Assembly (NCBI GenBank): GCA_030372995.1
Contig: JAUCPZ010000058.1
Span: 1 to 50,858 of the forward strand
Source of the DNA: Dehalococcoidia bacterium
Lineage (GTDB): Bacteria > Chloroflexota > Dehalococcoidia > UBA2247 > RBG-13-53-26
Direction: 5' to 3'
DNA length: 50,858 nt
Positions within the stretch are counted from its first letter, which is position 1. Each line of letters opens with the position of its first letter. Positions 43,154-50,858 of the stretch are shown one piece after another. The translations under genes were made by a program, and so were the position numbers. Under the pieces are notes generated by a model. That model did no database searches and was not told the DNA's origin. It worked only from the letters and a program-made list of their open reading frames with translations.

Positions 43154-43837
43154 TCAAGAGATAGTCTTGCCTTGGTATCCTGGTGCGGCCTTGTGGCACT
43201 CAGGACGAATCGCGCCGAGTCTCTCTGCATTCTCTCTTGCCAAGGTTCTGCGCAGAATGCCCCACAGGTGTCTGTAGCGTTCTTCAAGGTCGAACTCATA
43301 GTTGCGCAGAGACCAGGAATTGACTAACCCCTGTATCATAGAGGTGATAAGCAAGGCCGCCACCTGTGGGTCAGACTCCTCCTTGACTTCGCCAGCGTTG
43401 ATGCCAGCTGCCACCAGATCCCTGATGCGCCTAGTGTACCTCTCCAGTGCCGCGGATGCCTGCCTGTTGAGCTTCCTGTCCCCGAGGCTCACTACCTCGG
43501 CGATCACCTGGAAGGAGGCTCCTTGCCTCTGTTTGGCGCCGGAAATGTGATTCTGCAAGGCCCGCTCCAGAACCTGCATGGGTGTTCCCCCAAGTGAAAG
43601 GCTTTTCTCGATGTCGTTGGACATGGATTCTTCGGCATGCTCCACCATAAGGGAGAGTATGTCACGCTTGTTCCGGAAGTGGCGGTAGATGGCGCCCTCC
43701 GAGAGCCTGATCTCCTTGGCGATCTCTCTAATGGTAATGTGCTCACTGCCGCGTCTGATCATAACAGCTCCGGCAGCGTTGGCGATCTCATCGCGCCTGA
43801 TATCGGTCCTGTGACGTCTCTGGATTCTGGTGCCCAT
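43154..43837 (-). CDS. TetR/AcrR family regulator (copy 1)
   Basis: The ATG at 43837 gives 227 residues. The N-terminal helix-turn-helix (ITIREIAKEIRLSEGAIYRHFRNKRDIL) is classic TetR. The ligand domain contains FQVIAEVVSLGDRKLNRQAS and ends with an extended tail. About half its residues match copy 2 at 44712-45323 by eye, including the same GGTP and SFQVIAEV segments, so the two are duplicates. It reads into the universal stress protein gene. An inverted repeat at 43965-43980 overlaps its promoter and that of the divergent gene, the usual autoregulated arrangement. The effector is unknown, perhaps a lipid or fatty acyl-CoA given the FadR-like class. Confidence 0.85.
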   Translation of the reverse strand: MGTRIQRRHRTDIRRDEIANAAGAVMIRRGSEHITIREIAKEIRLSEGAIYRHFRNKRDILSLMVEHAEESMSNDIEKSLSLGGTPMQVLERALQNHISGAKQRQGASFQVIAEVVSLGDRKLNRQASAALERYTRRIRDLVAAGINAGEVKEESDPQVAALLITSMIQGLVNSWSLRNYEFDLEERYRHLWGILRRTLARENAERLGAIRPECHKAAPGYQGKTIS

Positions 43838-43948
43838 GATATGCGTCCGGGAGGGCAACTGCCGACTGCAATCGCATTTCCCGTGCGTGAGTGGTCCCGG
43901 CCTGTCCTGTGCTGCTATCCAGTCGTTGGAGTCAGTGGCCCTTGGTGG

Positions 43949-43984
43949 TTGACAATCCAGTGCGGTAAGTATACGCTTACTTAC
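43949..43984. promoter_or_regulatory. TetR operator over divergent promoters
   Basis: GTAAGTATACGCTTAC (43965-43980) has 5-bp arms GTAAG/CTTAC around a TATA-rich centre, followed by a further TTAC. A plus-strand -35 box, TTGACA, lies at 43949-43954. A minus-strand -10 box, TATACT, overlaps the palindrome at 43973-43968. This fits a repressor site blocking both directions. Confidence 0.6.
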
Positions 43985-44075
43985 AAACATGGTACTGTGA
44001 ATGGATGGCGTTGTCAATAGCTTTGTCCCAAGATTCCGGCACCAGCCACCCGTGAGATTGCCATGAGGTATCCAG

Positions 44076-44666
44076 ATGGCTGAATGGGAAGACGAATTGA
44101 CCCCAACCACTAAAGAGAGACTGGCAGGTACAGACGAAGCTGGGCCAAACGAGAAGGACTTGGCGAATCAGGGCGTGCAGGTGCAGTCCAGCCTGGCACA
44201 GTTCTATGCAGAGGAGCTGGATCTGGAGGGCTTGTGCAAGAGACTCGAATCCGGCACCGTGGAGGTCATCAGAGAGGCGCAGTCGAGGCTGGTCGAATCG
44301 CTCAGCCTCAGTTCCCGTCCCGCGTGGTTTAGGACCACCAAGGCGGCCATTCTGCAACTGGAGAGCCTGAAGAAGAACCAGCGCACGAAGCTTATCGAGC
44401 AGCAGTTGGGCAACATTGCGCGATTGCAGGCCGCCTACCGGGAGAGCCTAGAGAAGGCTCTGCACACAGCGACTGAGGAAGAGAACCGGAACCGCGAGCC
44501 AACGATTGCCCCAGGCCGGTGGATTTCCATACACGGCACAGTCGCGGCTGACACCGAGCTGGCGGAGAGACTGGCTGAGGCGGAACTCGAAGCCGAAAGG
44601 CAGTACGGCGGGGAATTCGCGGCGGTTGTGCAAACACTGCGACAACTGGTTGAGGAAGAAGATTGA
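44076..44666 (+). CDS. Hypothetical helical protein between two TetR genes
   Basis: A 196-residue protein I do not recognise. It is acidic and rich in Glu, Leu, Arg and Gln, with long helical stretches (LESLKKNQRTKLIEQQLG and LAERLAEAELEAERQYGG) that suggest coiled coils. There is no signal peptide, membrane helix or metal-binding motif. A GRWISIHG segment near residue 147 breaks the helices and may be a short beta-element. GAGGT lies six bases before the ATG. It is divergent from TetR copy 1 and convergent with TetR copy 2, so it is likely a target of the former. It could be a cytoplasmic adaptor or structural protein; function open. Confidence 0.6.
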   Translation: MAEWEDELTPTTKERLAGTDEAGPNEKDLANQGVQVQSSLAQFYAEELDLEGLCKRLESGTVEVIREAQSRLVESLSLSSRPAWFRTTKAAILQLESLKKNQRTKLIEQQLGNIARLQAAYRESLEKALHTATEEENRNREPTIAPGRWISIHGTVAADTELAERLAEAELEAERQYGGEFAAVVQTLRQLVEEED

Positions 44667-44711
44667 CCACCAGCCACATTTCAAGAGCGGAAGCGTCGGC
44701 GGCCGCTGATT

Positions 44712-45323
44712 CTAACGGTGGCGGGTTATGCTGTCACGCAGCAGGCGCCAAACGGACTCGTATTCCTGTTCCAGATCGAATCCGTAGTCGCTCAGTGCCC
44801 ATCTGCTGACCAGCCCTTGAAGGGCCGCTACAATCAGCGCGGCGGCCTTCTCGGGATCCAAGTCCGTGTTCGTTTCCCCAGACTTCAGGCTGTCCTCCAG
44901 TATGTCCTGGATGCGCCCGGCATATTCATCCAGGGCCTGCGATGCACGCCTACTGAGCCTCTTGTCTCCAAAACTGATGACCTCGGCGATCACCTGGAAG
45001 GAAACGCCCCTCCTCTGCTGGATGGCGGAGACGTGGTTCCTGAGGGAGCTTTCCAGGATCTGCAGGGGCGTGCCGCCTGTCGCACTGCCTTTCTCAATGT
45101 CCGCTACCAGGTCCTCTTCAATCCGGTCCAACATCAATGCCAGGATATCGCGCTTGCTCTTGAAATGGCGATAGAGGGCGCCTTCGGAGATGCCTGTCTC
45201 CTTGGCAATCCTCCTGACTGTTATGTGTTCGCTGCCGTACTTGACCGCCACAGTCCTGGCTGCGTCGGCTATCTGCCGCCGCCGCACCTCTGTGCTTCGG
45301 CGCTTCTGTACTCTTCTTGGCAT
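44712..45323 (-). CDS. TetR/AcrR family regulator (copy 2)
   Basis: A 203-residue regulator. The helix-turn-helix ITVRRIAKETGISEGALYRHFKSKRDIL and the ligand domain with SFQVIAEVISFGDKRLSRRAS match copy 1 at 43154-43837 along nearly the whole length. It is divergent from the ClC gene, with about 300 bases between the two starts, so that gene is its likely target. I could not find an inverted repeat matching the copy 1 operator in that gap, so their DNA sites may have diverged. Confidence 0.85.
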   Translation of the reverse strand: MPRRVQKRRSTEVRRRQIADAARTVAVKYGSEHITVRRIAKETGISEGALYRHFKSKRDILALMLDRIEEDLVADIEKGSATGGTPLQILESSLRNHVSAIQQRRGVSFQVIAEVISFGDKRLSRRASQALDEYAGRIQDILEDSLKSGETNTDLDPEKAAALIVAALQGLVSRWALSDYGFDLEQEYESVWRLLRDSITRHR

Positions 45324-45621
45324 GGCTTGTGGCTCCGGTTGCGAGCCCGGCAGCGCTGGCCACTATCATACTGCGAGCCGTAGATGGGCCACAAGGTGAT
45401 GTTCACGGGGACGTCGTTCATGTCCGTTCATTCCATGATCCTCACGCAGTGCTGACCGCCGCAATTCGCGATGGCACGCCCGCCCGGCTGAACGCTGATT
45501 TTCGACAGAGCCGCCACTTTTTGTCGCTACCACGGGACCGGTAGTATGCTATTCGTCCTGAAGGGTAATCACACTGCGGACGCGCTGGTCGGTCGGGGCG
45601 CAGGCAGCAGGGTGATCTGCT

Positions 45622-47433
45622 TTGAGCGTGTGCAGAAGCGTAAAGAGAGGCTTGGCCTCGCTCTGGGAACGGGTCAGAGGCTCGGAAGCAGCCATAGCCA
45701 TGACGCTGGCTGTGCTCATTGGTCTTCTGGCTGGCCTTGGGGCGGCAGGATTCCGCTACCTGATCCGGGGGTTCGGCTGGCTGTTCTTCAATAGAGGGGC
45801 GGACCTCCTTGATTTCCTGGGCGAGTACTACGTCGTCATTCTGCCCGTCGTCGGTGGCCTGCTGGTTGGCCCGATCGTGTACCTCCTCGCGAGGGAAGCG
45901 AGAGGTGAGGGTGTTCCGGAAGCCATGGAAGCGGTCACCGTGGGCGGCGGGCGAATTCGCCAGCGCGTCGCGTTGGTGAAGGCACTGGCATCCTCAATAT
46001 GCATCGGCAGTGGTGGATCGGCCGGCCGCGAGGGGCCGATAGTGCATATCGGCGCCTCCATTGGCTCGACCATCGGGCAATGGTTTAGGATGCCGGAGGA
46101 CTGGACCAAGACCCTCCTGCTTTGCGGCGCGGCGGGCGGGATGTCGGCCACGTTCAATGCACCGCTGGGCGGGATCATCTTCTCGCTGGAGGTGGTCGAA
46201 AGGCGGTTCGTAGGGCGCAACTTCGCTTATATCCTGGTGAGCTCGGTCACGGCTGACCTCATCGCGCACCGGCTGCTGGGTTCAGACCCGTCCTTCGTCA
46301 TTCCCGGCTACAACATGTTCAGCTACTGGGAACTGCCCGCGTACGTGGTTCTGGGCATTGTGGCCGCCGGAGGCGCCCTAGTCTTCATCCGCCTCTTCTA
46401 CTTCAGCGGCGAATTCTTTGCGGTGAGATTGCGCAAGGTACCGTGGTACATCAAACCGGCTGTTGGCGGCATCGCCGTGGGTGTCATCGGACTCTACTAC
46501 CCACTCATTCTCGGAAGTGGATATGGGCGAAGCTACGTGCCTGGGGGAGCTCTAAGCGAAACTGGAGGAGCTGATCTGGCGCTGTTCGGTGAGCTCGGTC
46601 TCTCCACGCTGCTCATACTCATGATTCTGAAGATGGTCGCTACGTCGGCCACCCTTGGGAGCGGGGGGAGTGGTGGTGTACTCGCTCCATCGTTGTTCAT
46701 AGGTGCGATGATGGGCGGAGCGTTTGGGCAGGGGTTCAGTCAGCTTTTTCCAGCCGTTACCGCGCCGTCGGCAGAGGCGTCGGGCGCTTATGCCCTGGTA
46801 GGCATGGGGGCCTTCTTTGCTGCCGCTGTGCACGGACCAATGACGGCTATCATACTGCTCTTCGAAATGACCAGGAACTACAGTCTGATACTGCCGCTGA
46901 TGGCGGCGGTCATCACTGCCTATATCGTTGCCAGAAGACTGAACCGCGAGTCCATCTACACCCTCGGGCTTCTGCGGCGCGGCGTGGACGTTCACCAGAG
47001 GGAGCGGGCGGATGTTCTGGCAGACATCAATGTTGGTGAGATCATGACCCGAGACTTCCCTACAGTCCCTCCCACCATGACCCTCCCAGAGTTGATGGAG
47101 CGGTTCCACGAGTCGGGTCACCACGGCTTCCCGGTCGTGGACAAGTGGGGAGATCTCTGCGGTGTCGTCACGTTGGAGGATGTGGAGCGGGCGCCTCCGA
47201 GCCAGGGGGCGTTGCTTACTGCTATGGATGTTGCCACCAGGACGCCGGTGGTAGCCTACCCCGACCAGCCCGTGAAGACGGCTTTGGCCCAGCTCGGCGG
47301 GCGGGACGTAGGGCGCATTCCGGTCGTCGACAGAAACAACCCCAAGAAGCTGCTGGGAGTGCTGCGCCGCCATGACGTAGTCGCCGCCTACGTGAAGGCC
47401 ATGTCAGGTAGAGGCAAAGAGTGGACCCGCTGA
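45622..47433 (+). CDS. ClC-family chloride transporter with CBS domains
   Basis: A 603-residue protein. The membrane part (about 25-450) contains the three ClC selectivity signatures: GSGGSAGREGP with the gating glutamate, a GGMSATFNAPLGG segment, and GSGGSGGVLAPSLFIGAMMGG, then a MGAFFAAAVHGPMTAIILLFEMTRN helix. Two CBS domains follow (about 475-595: EIMTRDFPTVPPTMTL and VATRTPVVAYPDQPV). The gating Glu is present, so either a Cl-/H+ exchanger or a channel is possible. The start is TTG at 45622 with a weak site; GTG at 45628 is an alternative. It is probably controlled by the divergent TetR copy 2 and acts in volume or acid stress. Confidence 0.9.
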   Translation: MSVCRSVKRGLASLWERVRGSEAAIAMTLAVLIGLLAGLGAAGFRYLIRGFGWLFFNRGADLLDFLGEYYVVILPVVGGLLVGPIVYLLAREARGEGVPEAMEAVTVGGGRIRQRVALVKALASSICIGSGGSAGREGPIVHIGASIGSTIGQWFRMPEDWTKTLLLCGAAGGMSATFNAPLGGIIFSLEVVERRFVGRNFAYILVSSVTADLIAHRLLGSDPSFVIPGYNMFSYWELPAYVVLGIVAAGGALVFIRLFYFSGEFFAVRLRKVPWYIKPAVGGIAVGVIGLYYPLILGSGYGRSYVPGGALSETGGADLALFGELGLSTLLILMILKMVATSATLGSGGSGGVLAPSLFIGAMMGGAFGQGFSQLFPAVTAPSAEASGAYALVGMGAFFAAAVHGPMTAIILLFEMTRNYSLILPLMAAVITAYIVARRLNRESIYTLGLLRRGVDVHQRERADVLADINVGEIMTRDFPTVPPTMTLPELMERFHESGHHGFPVVDKWGDLCGVVTLEDVERAPPSQGALLTAMDVATRTPVVAYPDQPVKTALAQLGGRDVGRIPVVDRNNPKKLLGVLRRHDVVAAYVKAMSGRGKEWTR

Positions 47434-47545
47434 TCGGAGCACCGGAAATGTCCCCAGCAATGCTCGCGGGAGCACGATCTTGCGGGCCAGAACCAGGACG
47501 GCTGGCGATTTTCGCTATGGAGGGGCGTAGAGTGGATGGGGTATC

Positions 47546-47716
47546 CTACGCGTGCGTGACTTGAAGGGCGATCATCCTAGGAGTGACGCTTTCTACCCGG
47601 ATCTGCACTCCAGCCACCGATATCACAAGCGCCCCGACAGGATAGGACAGGTTGTAGGCATAGTCGGCTCCGGCATCCCGCTTGTGCACGAGCGAGAATC
47701 TGGTCGAGGTTGGCAT
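47546..47716 (-). CDS. Possible small protein, 56 residues
   Basis: An ATG at 47716 opens a 56-residue frame (MPTSTRFSLVHKRDAGADY to MIALQVTHA) with protein-like alternation of hydrophobic and polar residues, a YPVGALVISVAGVQIRV beta-like stretch, and only a modest purine-rich site upstream. I recognise no family. It may be chance. Confidence 0.25.
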   Translation of the reverse strand: MPTSTRFSLVHKRDAGADYAYNLSYPVGALVISVAGVQIRVESVTPRMIALQVTHA

Positions 47717-47851
47717 GGACTGCCGCCTGCCCTGGATAGGGAGGGCGCAGGAGAGGCCCAAGGCGTCGTGAAGCAGGCTGAAAGCCAACTCGATCCCCGC
47801 AGTGGGCTGTGTATAGTGCGACACAGCTCAACATCCGGCAGCTGCAGACTA

Positions 47852-47860
47852 TGCTACAAT
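47852..47860 (+). promoter_or_regulatory. Extended -10 promoter for glycyl radical enzyme
   Basis: TGC followed by TACAAT (47855-47860) matches an extended -10 element, 37 bases before the ATG. The -35 region is poor, as is common for this promoter class. Confidence 0.45.
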
Positions 47861-47896
47861 AGCCACACGAAGCCCTCCGGGCATGAGGAGGGGGGC

Positions 47897-50272
47897 ATGA
47901 TACAGTCCGTTACCAGTGCGGGGACGACGGAAACCTGCGAGCGCTTCAGCCGCATAAAGCGGGAACTTCTTTCCACGCCCGTGCACCTCTGCGCGGAACG
48001 CGCCGTCCTCGTTACCGACTACTTCAAGCACGACGATGATCCCACGGATCCCATGGTTGTCCGCCGGGCCAAGGCTCTGCGCCATCTCCTGAGAAACAAG
48101 TCAGTGAGGATCTTTCCCGATGAGCTGATCGTGGGCAATATGGGCAGCCACCGCATCTCTGCACTCATCCAGCCCGAACTGGCCGGCATCTTCATGAGCA
48201 CTGAACTTCTTTGGATAGACCGCAGGAAGACCAATCCACTCCGCATGGCATGGCGCGACCGCCTCAGGCTCCTGTTCCGTGTCTACCCGTACTGGCTCCG
48301 GCGCAACATGCCTTTCAGAGCTTTCTCGCCACATTACCGGCAATTCCTGCGCTTCGCCCTTGAGCAGTTAGACGCCACGTACTATCTCATCAACGAGGCT
48401 GGCGGCATCGGGCACTTCCTCCCCAACTACGAGAAGATGCTCAGGCTGGGGGTGAAGGGATACCTCGAGAGCATTGACGGCAGGGAAGGGGATCTCTACC
48501 AGGCAGTGCGCATCGCCTGCGAAGGGCTGGTCGATTTTGCTCACCGCCTGGCGCAGGAAGCCGAACGCCTGGCAGCCAGTGAGAAGGACACGGTGCGTGC
48601 CCGGGAGCTGAGGGAGATCGCCCGGATATGCCGCAAAGTGCCGTACCACCCGGCGGAGACTTTTCACGAGGCCCTGCAGTCACTGTGGTTGACCCACATG
48701 GCCGTGAACCTGGAGGGGCTCAACTCTGCCATCTCCTTTGGCCGCATCGACCAGTACCTCTATCCGTACTACAGACATGATGTGGAGCGCGGCATAATCT
48801 CCCGGGGTGCCGCCCGAGAGCTTCTGCTCTGCTTCTCGGCGAAATGCACGGAGCACGTCTTCCTCCTTTCCGAGAAGGTGAGCCAGTACCACGGCGGCTA
48901 CTTGGTGGTGCAGGCGGCCATCGTCGGCGGCATGGGCCGCGATGGCCGCGACGCCGTCAACGATCTCACTTATCTCTTCCTCGATGTCATGGAGGAGGCG
49001 GGTCTGAGAGATCCGAATTACCAGGCACGCGTCCATGCTGGCTCACCGGCTGAGTACGTGGAGCGGGTGGCCCGGGTGGCCAGGAAGGGCAACGCCGTTC
49101 CGGCGGTTTTCGGCGACGAAGCCGCTATAGACTCCCTGAGGGCACATGACTACCCCTTAGAGGAGGCACGCGACTACGGCGTGGTAGGCTGCGTGGAGCT
49201 GGCGCTGCCGGGGAAGAGCTTCTTCTCCACTGATGCTGGCCTTTTCAATCTGCCGTTATGTTTGGAGCTGGCGCTTAACCAGGGCAAGCGATTCAGGCAA
49301 GGCCGCCAGGTCGGCGTCGCCACACCTGACCCGGCCGGCTTCGCCAGTATGGAACAGGTAGTTGAGGCCTTCCGCGCGCAGGTGTGGCACATGGCGAGCC
49401 GCATGGTTTCCGACCTGCAGGTTGTCGAGAAAGGAAACCGTGATTATCATCCCACCCCCCTGTCTTCCATGCTGGTGGATGGCTGTTTGGAGTCAGGCAA
49501 GGACGTAACCGCTGGGGGAGCACTTTACAACTCCAGTGGGGTGCAAGGGGTGGGCGTAGCCGATGTCGCCGACTCCTTGGCGGCTCTCGATCTCGTTGTA
49601 TTTCAGCGGCGCAAGTACACCATGCCTGCGGTGCTGAAAGCCTTGCGCGCCGATTTCGGCGGATTCTCCGAGATGCAGGCCGATCTGCTGCAAGCCGCGA
49701 AGTACGGCAATGACCATGAATTGCCCGACCGCTACGCCTGCTTGGTGGCCCGTATCTTTCACGATGCCCTGGCCAGACACACCAACACGCGTGGCGGCCC
49801 TTACGTGCCGGGCTTCTATTCCGTGACCTGCCATGTGGCGTTTGGCAAGAAGGTTGGTGCCCTGCCGAGCGGCAGAAAAGCGGGCGAGCCCTTCGCCGCC
49901 AGCCTGGGGCCCTCCAATGGCCGGGACCGGTGCGGTCCTACTGCGCTGCTCAAGTCAGTGGCCCGCGTTGACCCCAGGCTTTCACCGAACGGCTACGCTT
50001 TGAACCTACGCTTCGACCCCGCCACGCTGGCCGGCGACGAAGGGATCAACGTGCTCGCGGGTCTGATCAGGGGCTTCTTCGCCTACGGCGGAATGGAGAT
50101 GCAACTGAACGTGCTGGATCCCGAGATGCTCGATGACGCCCGCCTCCATCCGGGCAAGTACCCTGAACTCGTGGTGCGGGTCTCGGGGTATTGCGCCTAC
50201 TTCGATGACCTTCCCGATGCCGCGAAGCTGGAGATCATCGCCCGGACGCGCTTGGGGTGCGACAGACCCTGA
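47897..50272 (+). CDS. Glycyl radical enzyme (PFL-like, dehydratase/lyase type)
   Basis: The ATG at 47897 with AGGAGG five bases before it gives 791 residues; an upstream in-frame extension is not supported. The C-terminal RVSGY carries Gly764, which would hold the radical. The active-site loop VVGCVELALPG has Cys432 and Glu434, the C-x-E pair of the dehydratases, choline lyase and sulfite lyases, whereas pyruvate formate-lyase has two Cys. Most of those have Pro after the Glu; here it is Leu. The N-terminal PFL-like domain is complete. The activating radical-SAM enzyme is not in the window; it may lie beyond the contig. Oxygen-sensitive, so the host is anaerobic. Substrate unassigned. Confidence 0.88.
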   Translation: MIQSVTSAGTTETCERFSRIKRELLSTPVHLCAERAVLVTDYFKHDDDPTDPMVVRRAKALRHLLRNKSVRIFPDELIVGNMGSHRISALIQPELAGIFMSTELLWIDRRKTNPLRMAWRDRLRLLFRVYPYWLRRNMPFRAFSPHYRQFLRFALEQLDATYYLINEAGGIGHFLPNYEKMLRLGVKGYLESIDGREGDLYQAVRIACEGLVDFAHRLAQEAERLAASEKDTVRARELREIARICRKVPYHPAETFHEALQSLWLTHMAVNLEGLNSAISFGRIDQYLYPYYRHDVERGIISRGAARELLLCFSAKCTEHVFLLSEKVSQYHGGYLVVQAAIVGGMGRDGRDAVNDLTYLFLDVMEEAGLRDPNYQARVHAGSPAEYVERVARVARKGNAVPAVFGDEAAIDSLRAHDYPLEEARDYGVVGCVELALPGKSFFSTDAGLFNLPLCLELALNQGKRFRQGRQVGVATPDPAGFASMEQVVEAFRAQVWHMASRMVSDLQVVEKGNRDYHPTPLSSMLVDGCLESGKDVTAGGALYNSSGVQGVGVADVADSLAALDLVVFQRRKYTMPAVLKALRADFGGFSEMQADLLQAAKYGNDHELPDRYACLVARIFHDALARHTNTRGGPYVPGFYSVTCHVAFGKKVGALPSGRKAGEPFAASLGPSNGRDRCGPTALLKSVARVDPRLSPNGYALNLRFDPATLAGDEGINVLAGLIRGFFAYGGMEMQLNVLDPEMLDDARLHPGKYPELVVRVSGYCAYFDDLPDAAKLEIIARTRLGCDRP

Positions 50273-50318
50273 CTTGCACCTCAGTGGATGGGAGGGATGA
50301 GGCCCCCTGAGACCTCGC

Positions 50319-50808
50319 TCACCGCCTCATCAGCTTGATGAATTCCGTGGCATTCCCCTTCTCGTTGGCCACGATGAGGCCCATCTCGAGGACAGTGGGC
50401 GGGGTGTGAGGCGGATTCGGCCGCGGCACCAGGTGAACTGCTTCTATGTCACACCCAGTGACACAAAGGCCGCACCCAATGCAACGGTCCGGGTCAACCT
50501 CTGCTACCGATCCGGTGACCTTGATGGCCTTCACTGGACAACGCTCGTCCTCGCATATCCCGCACGCGTTGCAGAGGTCCGCGTCAACCTGCGCCTGCCA
50601 GCGGCTGACCGCGAAAGCGTGCGGGATGTTCAGTTGCGTCAGCCCGCGCAGGATCGTGCAGCAGCAGGGGCAGCAGTTGCAGATGAGGTTGAGACGGTCC
50701 TGGCTGTTGTTGGTCATGTGGACAAGCCCCGCCTCTTCAGACCGCCGCACTGCATCCAGCGCCTCCTGCCTGGCGACCTGTCTGGCAAACCCCCGTTCGA
50801 TGAGGAAG
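50319..50808 (-). CDS. Ferredoxin-like protein with two 4Fe-4S motifs (partial, contig edge)
   Basis: The gene runs off the contig at its 5' end, so at least 162 C-terminal residues are seen. A CNCCPCCC motif, then VDADLCNACGICEDERCPVKAI and VDPDRCIGCGLCVTGCDIEAV (two ferredoxin-type clusters), show an electron-transfer or iron-sulfur subunit. Bases from 50809 on are sequencing adapter, so the apparent start MCIRDS is false. It converges on the glycyl radical enzyme gene. Full length and partner genes are unknown. Confidence 0.8.
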
Positions 50809-50858
50809 CTGTCTCTTATACACATCTGACGCTGCCGACGAGTTCCGAACGGTGTAGA
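50809..50858. other. Nextera adapter sequence (not genomic)
   Basis: CTGTCTCTTATACACATCT at 50809-50827 is the Tn5 mosaic end used in Nextera libraries. It is followed by the rest of the read-2 side adapter, a ten-base index-like stretch (50842-50851) and GTGTAGA, the start of the flow-cell primer. The true contig ends at about 50808. Confidence 0.97.

Larger units (their letters stand above)
47434..47896. other. Gap between ClC and glycyl radical enzyme genes
   Basis: About 460 bases. A small minus-strand frame may be a gene (see 47546-47716). Upstream of the glycyl radical enzyme gene a TGC-TACAAT element is seen. Nothing else is supported. Confidence 0.35.

Overview
The window looks like a metagenome-assembled contig of moderately high GC. 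Its genes resemble those of an anaerobic, probably single-membrane (monoderm) bacterium, and Chloroflexota (Dehalococcoidia-like) is my best guess. I base this on a glycyl radical enzyme, a TreT trehalose synthase, DUF1616 and DUF4416 proteins, surface proteins held by a C-terminal membrane helix, and an RND pump with no adaptor or outer-membrane gene. This is inference; there is no rRNA or other marker here. The last 50 bases are not genomic: they are a Nextera sequencing adapter with an index, and they corrupt the start of the last gene.

Layout. (1) 0.2-12.5 kb is a cell-surface region: a QueC-like PP-loop enzyme and a FemAB/GNAT-like transferase, three large secreted, membrane-anchored proteins built of PKD, carboxypeptidase-regulatory-like and fibronectin-III-like repeats, a DUF1616 membrane protein, and a tRNA-Cys with an unusual anticodon loop. 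(2) 13-25.8 kb mixes lipid-type enzymes (FabF-like synthase, Sfp-type phosphopantetheinyl transferase, OleA-like thiolase), an SbcD/SbcC-like pair in which a membrane hairpin stands where the zinc hook would be, a proteasome-like Ntn hydrolase, an extended SDR behind a perfect sigma-70 promoter, and an RND transporter. (3) 26-32.3 kb holds MarC, a QueG-like iron-sulfur protein overlapping a DUF4416 gene, an ECF sigma factor followed by a transmembrane anti-sigma-like protein with a repeat-rich ectodomain, and a HAD phosphatase. (4) 32.4-47.4 kb is mainly an osmotic and ion-stress island: beta-propeller protein, CNNM/CorC-type transporter, the run MscS-TreT-OtsA-OtsB, a CPA2 antiporter with CBS domains, a universal stress protein, two paralogous TetR regulators bracketing an unknown coiled-coil gene, and a ClC transporter with CBS domains. 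(5) 47.9-50.8 kb has a glycyl radical enzyme of the Cys-x-Glu (dehydratase/lyase) type and a partial ferredoxin-like gene at the contig edge.

How the genes may work together. Trehalose made by two routes, a mechanosensitive release valve, proton-coupled ion transport and a chloride transporter form a coherent turgor-control set. The sigma/anti-sigma pair carries the same roughly 95-residue repeat as the surface proteins at 6-12 kb, which suggests surface sensing. No mobile element, CRISPR array, rRNA or phage gene was seen. Bases 1-192 show no convincing gene.
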